From: Candidatus Latescibacterota bacterium
GTDB lineage: Bacteria > Latescibacterota > UBA2968 > UBA8231
Assembly (NCBI GenBank): GCA_022827835.1
Contig: JAJEIO010000026.1
Coordinates: forward strand, 62,001-126,000
Length of the DNA stretch: 64,000 bases
Direction of reading: 5' to 3'
In this document: one piece after another, positions 8,081-16,652 of the stretch
Layout of the letters: every line of letters starts with the position of its first letter
Position numbering within the stretch: position 1 is the first letter of the stretch
The notes under the pieces: model-generated
The model's input: the letters and a program-made list of their open reading frames with translations, nothing else
Databases searched by the model: none
Told to the model about the DNA's origin: nothing
Translations under genes and position numbers: made by a program

Positions 8081-10303
8081 CTAGTCGGTATTAGGCACTT
8101 GTTCCACTGACCCGTGCCAGAAGGCGATCCGCTCGCGTTTCCACGTATAGGTAATGGCCATGCCGACTTGGGTCGGGATGATCGCCGGATAGGAGTACTC
8201 GCCGTCGGCGGTTTCTAAGTCCAAGCGGCGCAGCCACGTCTGTCCATTGTCCGATGAGAGTAGGATCGAGAGCGGGGTGCGCGTGCGCTCCACCGGGTTG
8301 CAGACGAGGGCGAGGGTGCCGTCGTGGAGGCGAGCTACGTCGAGGCCGCTATTGTTGTTGGGCAGGTCCGTTGGATAGAGCGGCGACCAAGTTCGCCCTC
8401 CGTCCGCGGAGTCGCTGCGACCGATTCGCCCGCAGGTGGTGCGGACCAGCATATGTACCTGCCCCGGAGCCGATTCCCAAAGCGCCGGTTGGATTGCGCC
8501 GCGGCCGGTAAAGAGCGAGCGGTCGCATGCTATGAGATCGGTCGCCTGCCAAGTTGCGCCGCGGTCCGCGCTGCGATCGACAAAGACCTCCCACCCTTCC
8601 TTTTCCAGCGAGGCCCCGGCTAGCCACGTGCCGTCGGCGAGCACGAGGAGCTTGTTTTTGACTGGCCCGCGCCCGCCCCGGTCGCCCGGCACTAGTGCCC
8701 GAGGCTCGGTCCAAGTTTGGCCCTCGTCGGTCGATTCTATCACCCAAGTTTCCCAATCGGCTATCCGCTCGCCCACCTTGAAGAACAGATAGACGCGGCC
8801 GTCGCCGCTGGCGTGGAGCACTGGATTCCAGTGGGCGCAGTCGCGCACCTTGGCCAAGGTGCGCGGGGCCGACCAACGCCCGTGTCGGCGCACAGCTCCC
8901 CAGATCCCGACATCCGCTTGGCCCTCGTGGGTGCCGCCAAACCACGCGGCGAGAAACGCGCCGTTTTTGAGCTGCACCAAGGTTGAGGCGTGGCACTGGG
9001 CGAAGGGCCGGTCGTCGGCAAAGAGGTGCTCGCGGATGTGGATTAAGTGGCGCAGGTAGTCGCCGTACGCGGACAGATCGAGCGACTGGCCGTCGGTTTC
9101 AATGGCTTGCTGGATTGCGGCGAGGGGCGCGTCCTGCAAGTCGCGCCCCTCGCGCTGGCAGATCCGCGCCGCCGTGCCGGCCGCAAAGCCCATTTGGGTG
9201 CAGGTCGCTTGGATGCGGAAGGAACTCATGGCCATCTGGTCGCCCGAGGCCGAGCGCCCGGCCACTAGCAGATTAGCAGCCCCTTTGGGCACTAGGCTCC
9301 GCAGTGGGATGTGATACGGCTCGACCATGGTGGTAATGCCCGTGCCGGCGCGCTCGACCCGGTCGGGCCAGTGGTAGTCGAGGTGGTAGGTGCCCACTGC
9401 CACGGCGTCGGGGAACGTGCAGGCATGGGTGACGTCCTCCTCGGTCAGGAGATATTCGCCGACAATGCGTCGTCCCTCGCGGGCACCGATGTGCCGGGAG
9501 ACCGAGGCGAGGACGTGGGTGTCGAGCCGGGTACCGGCGTAGCCCTTGGTCTGCAAGTAGTAAATCAGGCCCATCATCTGCCGCCGCGCATATAATTCGG
9601 CGCGGGACAGGCTCTGGCCATCGGCCGCGTCAAACCCCACGACCTTCATCTTGACTTCGACCTTGCCGGAGGGGAAGACGTGCAAGGTGGTCATGGGCAG
9701 GGACTCGTCGTCGTCCCAAGTCGGGCAGTCAGGCGGCAAGAAGGGAGTGACGGGTCGGCCAGTATCCCACAGCACAAAGTAGAGGCTCATGGGCAGTTGT
9801 TTGTTGGCCTCTTCGTGGATGGTCGCAAACCCGGCCGCGTGGGCTAGGGCGCAGTCTCCGGTGGCATCGACGACCATGCCGGGCCGGAACTCGATGCGGT
9901 CAGAGGCACAGGCAACCTCGACCGAGGCGATGTGCCCACCGGTGCGTTGCGCTGTCAAGGCGCGGGCGTGGAAGAGGATTTCGACGCCGGCTGCGGCGAC
10001 CATTTCTTGCAAAAAGAAGGCGCATAATTCCAAGTCGTACGCGCGGCGGTCGGCGAGTGGGTCGTACTCGGCGATGAGCTCGTGCTGGGCCAAGGTCTCG
10101 ACGAGGCGGGCAAAAGGAGCGTTGACGCGCTGGCTGTCGCCGCAAAAACCAGCGACGCCCCCGGCCGTGCCTTGGCCTCCCAAGACATTGGCTGGCTCGA
10201 CAATGGCAACGGTGGTAGCGGGCGTTTTGGCGGCGAGCGCGGCAAAAGTGCCGGCCATGCCGCCGCCGAGGACCAAGGTGTCGATAGGGCGGGTGATAGG
10301 CAT
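8081..10303 (-). CDS. FAD-dependent oxidoreductase fused to a sialidase-like (BNR/Asp-box) domain
   Basis: 740 aa from the ATG at 10303; the open frame extends 70 codons further, but that stretch lies in the divergent intergenic region and does not look like protein. Residues 1 to about 405 form an FAD-dependent oxidoreductase (FAD_oxidored type): IDTLVLGGGMAGTFAA dinucleotide site, VLGGQGTAGG, and GMVVDATGDCA. From about residue 420 the protein starts again as a sialidase-family beta-propeller: CHASTLVQLKNGAFLAAWFG, then four Asp-box motifs (STDEGQTW, SADRGATW, SADGGRTW, SSDNGQTW) between about 520 and 690. Both halves are normally separate proteins. The fusion suggests coupled oxidation and glycoside handling; the substrate is unknown. 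No signal peptide is visible. Confidence 0.82.
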   Translation of the reverse strand: MPITRPIDTLVLGGGMAGTFAALAAKTPATTVAIVEPANVLGGQGTAGGVAGFCGDSQRVNAPFARLVETLAQHELIAEYDPLADRRAYDLELCAFFLQEMVAAAGVEILFHARALTAQRTGGHIASVEVACASDRIEFRPGMVVDATGDCALAHAAGFATIHEEANKQLPMSLYFVLWDTGRPVTPFLPPDCPTWDDDESLPMTTLHVFPSGKVEVKMKVVGFDAADGQSLSRAELYARRQMMGLIYYLQTKGYAGTRLDTHVLASVSRHIGAREGRRIVGEYLLTEEDVTHACTFPDAVAVGTYHLDYHWPDRVERAGTGITTMVEPYHIPLRSLVPKGAANLLVAGRSASGDQMAMSSFRIQATCTQMGFAAGTAARICQREGRDLQDAPLAAIQQAIETDGQSLDLSAYGDYLRHLIHIREHLFADDRPFAQCHASTLVQLKNGAFLAAWFGGTHEGQADVGIWGAVRRHGRWSAPRTLAKVRDCAHWNPVLHASGDGRVYLFFKVGERIADWETWVIESTDEGQTWTEPRALVPGDRGGRGPVKNKLLVLADGTWLAGASLEKEGWEVFVDRSADRGATWQATDLIACDRSLFTGRGAIQPALWESAPGQVHMLVRTTCGRIGRSDSADGGRTWSPLYPTDLPNNNSGLDVARLHDGTLALVCNPVERTRTPLSILLSSDNGQTWLRRLDLETADGEYSYPAIIPTQVGMAITYTWKRERIAFWHGSVEQVPNTD

Positions 10304-10447
10304 AGGGGCATCCGTTTGTTGGAGGAATGGGATAATATACGCATTCAGAGGCCAGAGTAGAGACGGCGGGGTTTTGACACTGTTCAACGCCCCGTCGTCC
10401 GTTTTAAGACGCTTATAGAAACCGCGCAAAAAGGAAAGGAGCAACGA

Positions 10448-13351
10448 GTGAATAAACGCGCCTGCAGCACCTTGATCGTCTGGCTGATGTTGGTAGCAGT
10501 AGCCTCGGCCCAAGCGGTCGATTGGCCTTATTACACCTCGGATTTGGGCGGGACCAAGTACTCACCCGCCGCCCAGATTAGCCCGGATAACTTCGACCAA
10601 TTGCGCGTCGTGTGGCGCTTTCGCCCACCCGATCAGCAGATATACGAGACGGCCGATCGCGACCTAGACTTTGACGAGCACCGCGGTACGCCGATCGCCG
10701 TCAATGGGGTGCTTTACTACGCCTCACCGTTCAATATCCTCGTCGCCCTCAATGGAGCTAGCGGCGAGGAACTGTGGACGTTTGATCCAGAAGCTTGGCG
10801 CATTGAGCCTCGCTTCTTGGGCAACCTGCGCGGCGCAAGCTACTGGACCGACGGCGAAGTCGAGCGGATTTTTCTCGCCACTTCAACCGCCTATTTGTAC
10901 TCCATTGATGCCAAGACCGGCCTTCCAGACCCGGCGTTTGGCCAAGATGGCCGGGTTGACTTGGGCGCGTCTCTGCGTCGCCCACTGACCGATGGCGATC
11001 GCTGGAACTATGGCGTGACTGCCCCGCCCGTGATCTGCCGGGACGTGGTCGCAGTCGGTTCGGCCATTGGCGACTGGCGCGGCCGGCCTCCGGCTGAGTA
11101 CACGCCTCCCGGCGATGTGCAGGCTTTCGACGCCAGGACGGGGGCCAAGGTCTGGGAGTTTCACACGATTCCGCAGGCGGGCGAATACGGCAACGAGACT
11201 TGGGAAAGCGACGCTTGGAAGACCTATGGCGCGGCTAATGTCTGGGCCTCAATGACCGCCGATGAAGAGCTGGGCTACCTCTACTTGCCGGTGAGTACGG
11301 CCAGCCATGACTACTACGGCGGCGAGCGCCCGGGCGACAATCTCTTCAGCGAGTCGATTGTCTGCCTGAATGCCGAGACCGGCGAGCGGGTCTGGCACTA
11401 TCAGCTAGTCCACCACGGCCTGTGGGACTACGATCCACCGGCCCCTCCGGTGTTGCTCGATGTGGAAGTAGAAGGTCGCCCGCGCCAGATCGTTGCCGTG
11501 CTGACCAAGCAGGCCTTCTGCTTCGCGTTTGACCGCAAAAGCGGCGAGCCGATCTGGCCGATTGTCGAACGGCCGGTGCCCCAGTCGCAGGTGCCGGGCG
11601 AGCAGACCTCGCCGACGCAGCCTTTTCCAACCAAACCTGCGCCATTTGAACGCCAAGGCATTGGCGAAGACGACCTAATTGACTTCACGACCGAACTGCG
11701 CGAGGAAGCCAAGGAAATCCTCGCCCGCTATGACTACGGTCCGCTCTACGCGCCGCCGACCGAGAAGGGGGTTTTAGTGGTGCCTGGGCAATGGGGCGGT
11801 GCCGACTGGGCCGGCGGCGCTGCGGACCCGCGCACGGGTGTGCTGTACGTGCCGTCGCACATGGCCATCACCACCGTGCAATTGCATCGGGTAGATGACC
11901 CGGAAGCTCATTCGGCGTTTTCCGCCACCAACAACCAGCACGTCCTCGGCCCTCGGGGTCTGCCGCTGGTCAAGCCTCCTTATGGCAGCATCATCGCTAT
12001 TGACCTCAACACCGGCGAGCACCTGTGGCGGACGACGGTGGGCAAGGGGCCTGTTGACCACCCAGCGCTCAAGGGGCTCGACCTGCCAGATATGGGCTGG
12101 GACAACCGCACCTTCGTGCTGACCACTCCCCAGTTGCTGCTGGCTGCCTCGCAAGATCCGCACGACCTGAGCGACGCTGGTATGGACTACTTCGTCGATC
12201 GCGACGCCTACTTACGCGCCTACGATCTGACATCGGGCAGGGAAATCGGCCGCGTCGAGTTGCCCAGTAATGCCTACGGCGCGCTGATGAGCTATATGGC
12301 AGATGGACGCCAGTACGTGATCGTCCCAGTGGGCAATGATTTTGGCGACCCCGAACGCCCGCCCGAGCTGGTGGCACTGGCCATTCCGCGCGCGGGCGAA
12401 TCCTTGCCGCCACAAGGCCGCGACCGCGGCGACGCCGGGCACCCAGCCTTTTACCGGGCTGTCCAAGCCATCGACGCTGGGGACGTGGAGACGCTCAGGA
12501 ACCTACTCGCCGAACATCCCGAACTAACGGCGGCGCAGGGCTATTTCGACGAGTACTACGAATACCCCTACTTCCGCGGGGCGACCCTCTTGCATCACGT
12601 GGCCGGTGAACCGCAGCGAGTGCCGCTGCCTGCAAACGCCGTTGAACTGGCCGCGGTCTTACTCGCCGCCGGGGCCGATCCCAACGCCGCTACCTATGAT
12701 TTAGTTACGGTGCTGGAACTGGTGGCCCAAAGTGCCCAGCTCGACTGGGCCGGTACCAAGGGCGAGTTGGTCAGCCTCTTGGTCGATCGGGGGGCTGATT
12801 TGGACCGCAACCGCGGCCGAATAGTGTGGAAGGCCCTGATCGCCGAAAATCCCGACCTGGCGCGTCTATTGATTGAGGCCGGTGCCACGGTCGATTTGCG
12901 CTTTGCCGCCGGTGCCAATCGCGTCGATCTGCTGGCCGAGTTCTTCGACGCCGAGGGCAAGCTGAAACAGGGGATTGGCCATTTGTATCACCCCGACCCG
13001 GACACCGTGCTCACCGACGAGCAAATCCTCGTCGAGGCGCTCAACTTTGCCGCGTACAGCGGCGCATTGGAAGCGGCTGCCTTCTTACTGGATCGCGGGG
13101 CCGACATCAACGGTTTTGCCAGCGCGTTCCGCTCCTACGACCACGGCAGCACGCCCCTGCACAAAACCGTCGTCGCCGACCAGCTCGAAATGGCCCGCTT
13201 TCTCCTGTCGCGGGGAGCCGATTCCCTCGTGGGCGATGTGCGCTTTGACAACACGCCGTACGGATGGACCAACTACAACCAAACCTCTGCGGCCCTCGAC
13301 GACTTGCTCCGGGAGTATTATCAAGCGGCCGTGGAAAAGGCGGCGGACTAG
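10448..13351 (+). CDS. PQQ-dependent dehydrogenase-like beta-propeller fused to ankyrin repeats
   Basis: 967 aa with a GTG start and AAGGAG about nine bases upstream. A signal peptide (MNKRACSTLIVWLMLVAVASAQA) sends it to the periplasm. Residues about 25-650 match quinoprotein glucose/alcohol dehydrogenases: WPYYTSDLGGTKYSP at the start, repeated ALNGASGEELWTFD / CLNAETGERVWHYQ propeller blades, and a final AIDLNTGEHLWR. From about residue 660 to the end come ankyrin-type repeats (LLAAGADPNAAT, LLVDRGADLDRN, LLDRGADINGF, LLSRGADSLVG). PQQ would have to be made elsewhere or scavenged. The gene is divergent from the FAD/sialidase gene. Confidence 0.85.
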   Translation: MNKRACSTLIVWLMLVAVASAQAVDWPYYTSDLGGTKYSPAAQISPDNFDQLRVVWRFRPPDQQIYETADRDLDFDEHRGTPIAVNGVLYYASPFNILVALNGASGEELWTFDPEAWRIEPRFLGNLRGASYWTDGEVERIFLATSTAYLYSIDAKTGLPDPAFGQDGRVDLGASLRRPLTDGDRWNYGVTAPPVICRDVVAVGSAIGDWRGRPPAEYTPPGDVQAFDARTGAKVWEFHTIPQAGEYGNETWESDAWKTYGAANVWASMTADEELGYLYLPVSTASHDYYGGERPGDNLFSESIVCLNAETGERVWHYQLVHHGLWDYDPPAPPVLLDVEVEGRPRQIVAVLTKQAFCFAFDRKSGEPIWPIVERPVPQSQVPGEQTSPTQPFPTKPAPFERQGIGEDDLIDFTTELREEAKEILARYDYGPLYAPPTEKGVLVVPGQWGGADWAGGAADPRTGVLYVPSHMAITTVQLHRVDDPEAHSAFSATNNQHVLGPRGLPLVKPPYGSIIAIDLNTGEHLWRTTVGKGPVDHPALKGLDLPDMGWDNRTFVLTTPQLLLAASQDPHDLSDAGMDYFVDRDAYLRAYDLTSGREIGRVELPSNAYGALMSYMADGRQYVIVPVGNDFGDPERPPELVALAIPRAGESLPPQGRDRGDAGHPAFYRAVQAIDAGDVETLRNLLAEHPELTAAQGYFDEYYEYPYFRGATLLHHVAGEPQRVPLPANAVELAAVLLAAGADPNAATYDLVTVLELVAQSAQLDWAGTKGELVSLLVDRGADLDRNRGRIVWKALIAENPDLARLLIEAGATVDLRFAAGANRVDLLAEFFDAEGKLKQGIGHLYHPDPDTVLTDEQILVEALNFAAYSGALEAAAFLLDRGADINGFASAFRSYDHGSTPLHKTVVADQLEMARFLLSRGADSLVGDVRFDNTPYGWTNYNQTSAALDDLLREYYQAAVEKAAD

Positions 13352-13366
13352 GAGGCCGAAGACGCC

Positions 13367-14215
13367 TTAGGACCAGACGAAAATCTCCGGTTTGTCCGCC
13401 GACATAGCGAAGAAGAAGGCTAGCACGACGCGGCGGCGCTGGCGCGTTAGGCGCTCTACTTCGTGGATGTTTTCGGTGCAGAAGAAGTAGAGATCGCCCG
13501 GCGCCAACCGGACTTGGACGCGGGGGATGTGGTGCTCGGCGGCGTATTCGGCGAAGCGATCTTCGCGCAGGACTTCCTCGATGTGGGGCTGGGTGCCCCA
13601 GCAGCGGTAGATAAAGGGTTCGTCGGCGCTTGTTTCATCCCCAGTCTGCAAGCACAGCACCCCGGCGAATTGGCGCTGGAAGTCGGCGACTGCGTATTCG
13701 TAGCCGGGGCGGGAGCGCTTGGCCACGGAGTCGTAGTGGGGCCTGTGGCCTTCGGCGGCGTGATACATGCGGAAGATGGCTGGGCCGTAGAGCCGCCCGT
13801 CCGGTTCGCGCGCGGTTTGAACGACTTTGCCCTCGGCTAGGTCGGATAGGGCCGCGTACATCGTGCGCACCGGATCTGTAAATCCCTCGAAGAGTGTGGA
13901 GAACAACTCGTGGGTGCGAGCGGCGTGGGCGAAGAAGGCGTCTGGATCAGCCCCGACCCGTCCGAGGCTGGTGCCCAAGTCGAGATAGGGGCCGCCGCTT
14001 AGCTGGGAAGCTTGGTCCACGGTGGCGGGATCGAAATAGCCGCGATCCTCAAAGCGGCGCATTAAGCCGAGGCAGTGGTCGGGCGGGTAAGCTCCCCGCA
14101 GGACTACGGCGGGGACGTCTCCGTCGGCCAAGGCGGTGAGAGGTTGAGGCAGGCTGTGCAGCAGGGCGGCTGTGCTGTGGGCTTCGGCGGGTGTCCAGGC
14201 GTTGGGCTGGGTCAT
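13367..14215 (-). CDS. 2-oxoglutarate/Fe(II)-dependent oxygenase
   Basis: 282 aa from the ATG at 14215, which has AAGGAA six bases upstream; the frame runs 90 codons further, but that part overlaps the preceding gene. The iron site is visible as HYD (HRPHYDSV, about residue 159) and a distal His in ENIHEVERLTRQRRR (about 251), with the following Arg for 2-oxoglutarate. LAPGDLYFFC before the distal His is the usual last-strand signature. It probably hydroxylates a small molecule. It lies 58 bp downstream of a Gfo/Idh/MocA gene on the same strand, so the two may form an operon. A relic of a second copy lies at 8043-8072. Confidence 0.78.
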   Translation of the reverse strand: MTQPNAWTPAEAHSTAALLHSLPQPLTALADGDVPAVVLRGAYPPDHCLGLMRRFEDRGYFDPATVDQASQLSGGPYLDLGTSLGRVGADPDAFFAHAARTHELFSTLFEGFTDPVRTMYAALSDLAEGKVVQTAREPDGRLYGPAIFRMYHAAEGHRPHYDSVAKRSRPGYEYAVADFQRQFAGVLCLQTGDETSADEPFIYRCWGTQPHIEEVLREDRFAEYAAEHHIPRVQVRLAPGDLYFFCTENIHEVERLTRQRRRVVLAFFFAMSADKPEIFVWS

Positions 14216-14273
14216 AAAATTTCCTTGCAGATAGTTGTAAAATATTCTCGTCAACTCGTTGTAGCCGTGTTGA

Positions 14274-15320
14274 TTATAATACGACTTCTCGGCCTGTGCG
14301 CGCCGACTCGTAACAGGCGTCGACGACCTTTTGTAGGTTGAGTAGCTGGCGGGCGTCCTGCATGTCCCAAGGCTCGCCGGCGCGGAGTTGGGCGATGAGG
14401 GTGGTGTCTTGGGTATGGACGCTTTGGGACCAGTCGTCGCCGCCGTCGAGTTGGGGCGTCTGATCGACGATCTCGCCTTCGACATCTACCTTGACCGCAA
14501 AGGGCTCGCCGGTGATGGTGGCACGGGTGGTGGTCAGCTCAAAGCTGTGGAAGTCGGTTTTCTCGCTGCACCAATTGCCTTCCAAGGAATAAAAGGTGCC
14601 GTTGTCAAAACGCACCAAGGCGCTGATGAGGTCTTCGGCGTCGTAGCGCGCGTGGATGGCGGCATCGACCTTGGGGCCGCGCTTGCCGGGGAAGAGGCGG
14701 CGGGTCGCTGCGCTGACGGTAAGCGGATTGGGGGAGCCGCCGACCCACATCGCCAAGTCGAGCGTGTGGACCAAAGTTGAGGCGAGGACCCCGCCGCCAG
14801 AGGTGGCTAGGTGGTAGTGCGGCCCCCAGACAGGAGGGTCGTCGTGGCAGCCCCACGCCTTGGCGAACACTGGCTCGCCGATGGTGCCGCCTTGGACTAG
14901 GTCGTGCAAGTACCGCGAAGTCGGCAGATAGCGCATGTTGGTGCCGAGTTGGACTTGTTTCCCGGTTTCTTTGGCCTTGGCGAGGACGGCTTCGGCCTGC
15001 GCGACATTCATCATAAAGGGCTTTTCGCACAGCACGCAGGCTCCGGCGTCGAGGCTGGCCAAGGATATGGCCTCGTGCGTGTTGGGCATGGTGGCGACGA
15101 TGACTAAGTCGAGGTCGCCAGGGGCGAGCATGTCCCGGTAATCTTTGGCCGCGCGGGCTTCGGGCCAGAGCTGGCAGGCGGCGGCGAGGCGCTCGTCGTC
15201 GAGGTCGCAGACAGCGGCAACCGTCGCTTGGTCCGCACCCAGTGCTTTGATACCGGCAAAGTGGACGTTGGCTTGGGTGCCGCAGCCGATCATTCCGATG
15301 CGCACGGCGCGATCTAGCAT
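14274..15320 (-). CDS. Gfo/Idh/MocA family oxidoreductase
   Basis: 348 aa. N-terminal Rossmann fold (RIGMIGCGTQANVHFAGI), the family EKPF catalytic motif at about residue 98 (CVLCEKPFMMN), then the C-terminal alpha/beta domain with the DLAMWVGG segment. These NAD(P)-dependent enzymes oxidise sugars, inositols or sugar acids; the substrate here is unknown. The start is supported by AAGGAA seven bases upstream. Its first codons and upstream region are duplicated at 16502-16635. Confidence 0.9.
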   Translation of the reverse strand: MLDRAVRIGMIGCGTQANVHFAGIKALGADQATVAAVCDLDDERLAAACQLWPEARAAKDYRDMLAPGDLDLVIVATMPNTHEAISLASLDAGACVLCEKPFMMNVAQAEAVLAKAKETGKQVQLGTNMRYLPTSRYLHDLVQGGTIGEPVFAKAWGCHDDPPVWGPHYHLATSGGGVLASTLVHTLDLAMWVGGSPNPLTVSAATRRLFPGKRGPKVDAAIHARYDAEDLISALVRFDNGTFYSLEGNWCSEKTDFHSFELTTTRATITGEPFAVKVDVEGEIVDQTPQLDGGDDWSQSVHTQDTTLIAQLRAGEPWDMQDARQLLNLQKVVDACYESARTGREVVL

Positions 15321-15417
15321 GGATAGTTCCTTTCTGCTGGTGGCTCAACGCAGGTTTTCGGCGTACAATGATGTCTGAAATACGTAGAGCGAAACACAAC
15401 CGGCGTCAAGGTGCCGG
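15283..15417. repeat. Intergenic/gene-start segment, copy 1 of a diverged direct repeat
   Basis: This covers the first codons of the Gfo/Idh/MocA gene and its divergent upstream region. It matches 16502-16635, including shared stretches such as TCTAGCATGGA and the run GCGAAACACAACCGGCGTCA followed by AGGTGCCGGA. TACAAT at 15364-15369 occupies the place of TATAAT in the other copy and may be a plus-strand -10 element for the chorismate mutase gene. Confidence 0.75.
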
Positions 15418-15458
15418 ACAAACTCAAAGGGCACGGAAACGGATAAGGAGTGGCATGA

Positions 15459-15767
15459 ATGAAGACGCCGGATAAGTGTGCGGATATGGGAGATATACGT
15501 GTGGAGATTGATCGAATCGATAGAGAGGTTATTGCGCTGCTAGGTCAACGGTTTCAATACGTGCAAGCAGCAGCACAATTCAAAACGAGTGCGGAGAGTG
15601 TGAAGGCTCCAGAACGACTAAAATCCATGCTAGAGCAACGAAGGCTCTGGGCGGCGGCGGAAGGTCTCAATCCAGACGCGATTGAGAAGATGTACAACGA
15701 TCTCGTGGGCTACTTTATCAAGGAAGAGATGACAAAATGGAAAACGGCGGTCGCTACTAGTGATTGA
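15459..15767 (+). CDS. Chorismate mutase-like protein, PchB (isochorismate pyruvate lyase) type
   Basis: 102 aa, AroQ-class all-helical fold. The order DIRVEIDRIDREVIALLGQR, RFQYVQAAAQFK, APERLKSML, and a C-terminal YFIKEEMTKW follows PchB closely, including an active-site loop lysine. PchB converts isochorismate to salicylate and pyruvate and has weak chorismate mutase activity. No isochorismate synthase or siderophore gene is in the window, so which reaction it does is open. GGATAAGGAG sits eight bases before the ATG at 15459. The slightly earlier ATG at 15455 closes after six codons. Confidence 0.75.
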   Translation: MKTPDKCADMGDIRVEIDRIDREVIALLGQRFQYVQAAAQFKTSAESVKAPERLKSMLEQRRLWAAAEGLNPDAIEKMYNDLVGYFIKEEMTKWKTAVATSD

Positions 15768-15775
15768 TCTATCAG

Positions 15776-16111
15776 CTACGAGGCTTGGAGGACGGCATCT
15801 AATTTTTGTACCAACTGGCCTTTAGGGGCTGCGCCGACGACGGTGTCTTGAACTTGGCCGTCCTTAAAAAAAAGCAGGGTCGGCAGGCCGCGGATTTGGT
15901 AGCGCGAGACCGTCTCTAGGTACTGGTCGGCGTCAAGTTTGGCCACTTTGACGCGGCCGGCGTATTCTCCAGCCAGTTCCTCGACCACCGGCTCTAGGGC
16001 GCGGCAAGGGGGACACCAGACGGCACTGAAATCTACCAGAACCGGCTCTTGCGCTTGCAGTACTTCTTCATCGAAGGTGGCGTCAGTGAGGACGACGGTG
16101 TTTTTGGCCAT
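15776..16111 (-). CDS. Thioredoxin with a WCPPC active site
   Basis: 111 aa, the usual thioredoxin length. The fold is complete: FDEEVLQAQEPVLVDFSA, active site WCPPC (about residues 32-36), KLDADQYLETVSRYQIRGLPTLLFF with the cis-proline, and the helical end. Most thioredoxins have WCGPC; proline in place of glycine should alter redox potential or partner choice. The gene follows an HTH regulator by 13 bp on the same strand, so the two are probably one transcript. Confidence 0.92.
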   Translation of the reverse strand: MAKNTVVLTDATFDEEVLQAQEPVLVDFSAVWCPPCRALEPVVEELAGEYAGRVKVAKLDADQYLETVSRYQIRGLPTLLFFKDGQVQDTVVGAAPKGQLVQKLDAVLQAS

Positions 16112-16124
16112 TTTAGGCTCCTTA

Positions 16125-16367
16125 TTATGATTGTGGTGCTTTCCCCGGAGTATAGCGGCTGAAGGCGGGGAAGAAGAAACTGGGTTCGATGCCTGCGACG
16201 CGGCCGAAATCGCACATTTCGCCGATGTGGCTGGCGTTGGGCGCGGTTTTGCCCGTTTCCCAGCGGGCGATGGTACATTGCGGTACCTGTAGTTTTTGGG
16301 CCAATTGGGTCTGGGTCAGGCCGAGGCACCGGCGGAATTCTTTGATCTGTTGATAATCAAAAGGCAT
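16125..16367 (-). CDS. XRE-family helix-turn-helix regulator
   Basis: 80 aa. A single Cro/CI-type HTH: FRRCLGLTQTQLAQKLQVPQ, then CTIARWETGKTAPN. It has no effector domain, only a short tail (GIEPSFFFPAF). It is the first gene of a probable two-gene transcript with thioredoxin. Its promoter region carries a pair of direct repeats, so autoregulation is likely. Confidence 0.85.
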   Translation of the reverse strand: MPFDYQQIKEFRRCLGLTQTQLAQKLQVPQCTIARWETGKTAPNASHIGEMCDFGRVAGIEPSFFFPAFSRYTPGKAPQS

Positions 16368-16398
16368 TTATAGCATCTTTGCTATTTTATTATAGCAT
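16368..16398 (-). promoter_or_regulatory. Promoter with paired direct-repeat operator upstream of the HTH-thioredoxin genes
   Basis: TTATAGCAT occurs at 16368-16376 and again at 16390-16398, 22 bp apart, which is two helical turns. The upstream copy overlaps a minus-strand TATAAT (16394-16389), a good -10 element. No strong -35 is seen. The spacing and overlap fit a dimeric repressor that blocks RNA polymerase, most simply the HTH protein itself. Confidence 0.5.
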
Positions 16399-16501
16399 GT
16401 ATGATATAATAATAAAGTCTCTCCGTCAAGGGGCTTAACGGATAATCCTCGTCCGCGAGCGGATCGGCTGGGGTGTTGTCGAATAGTCCGCGTGGGGTGC
16501 A

Positions 16502-16635
16502 CAGGCGGATGATGCGGTGCGCACGGCGCGGTCTAGCATGGAGAGTTTCTTTCTGTTGGTAGCTCAGCGCAGGGTTTCGGTGTATAATGTCCCAGAATAG
16601 GCAGAGCGAAACACAACCGGCGTCAAGGTGCCGGA
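16502..16635. repeat. Copy 2 of the duplicated gene-start/promoter segment, with a relic Gfo/Idh/MocA start codon
   Basis: This copy holds the first few codons of a Gfo/Idh/MocA gene on the minus strand (CAT near 16540, with codons like those of the gene ending at 15320), but the frame then degenerates and no gene follows. On the plus strand it provides TATAAT at 16583-16588 about 65 bp before the FAD-dependent dehydrogenase gene. Confidence 0.7.
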
Positions 16636-16652
16636 AAACGCGAGGCTTGGCT

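Noticed and set aside
8349..8996. 215-codon minus-strand frame
   Set aside because: It overlaps the sialidase-like part of the fusion protein in another frame and is extremely Arg-rich. A genuine second gene here would break the four Asp-box motifs.
15283..16635. Insertion-sequence ends or a composite element
   Set aside because: The repeated segments are direct, not inverted, carry gene-start sequence, and enclose ordinary genes with no transposase.
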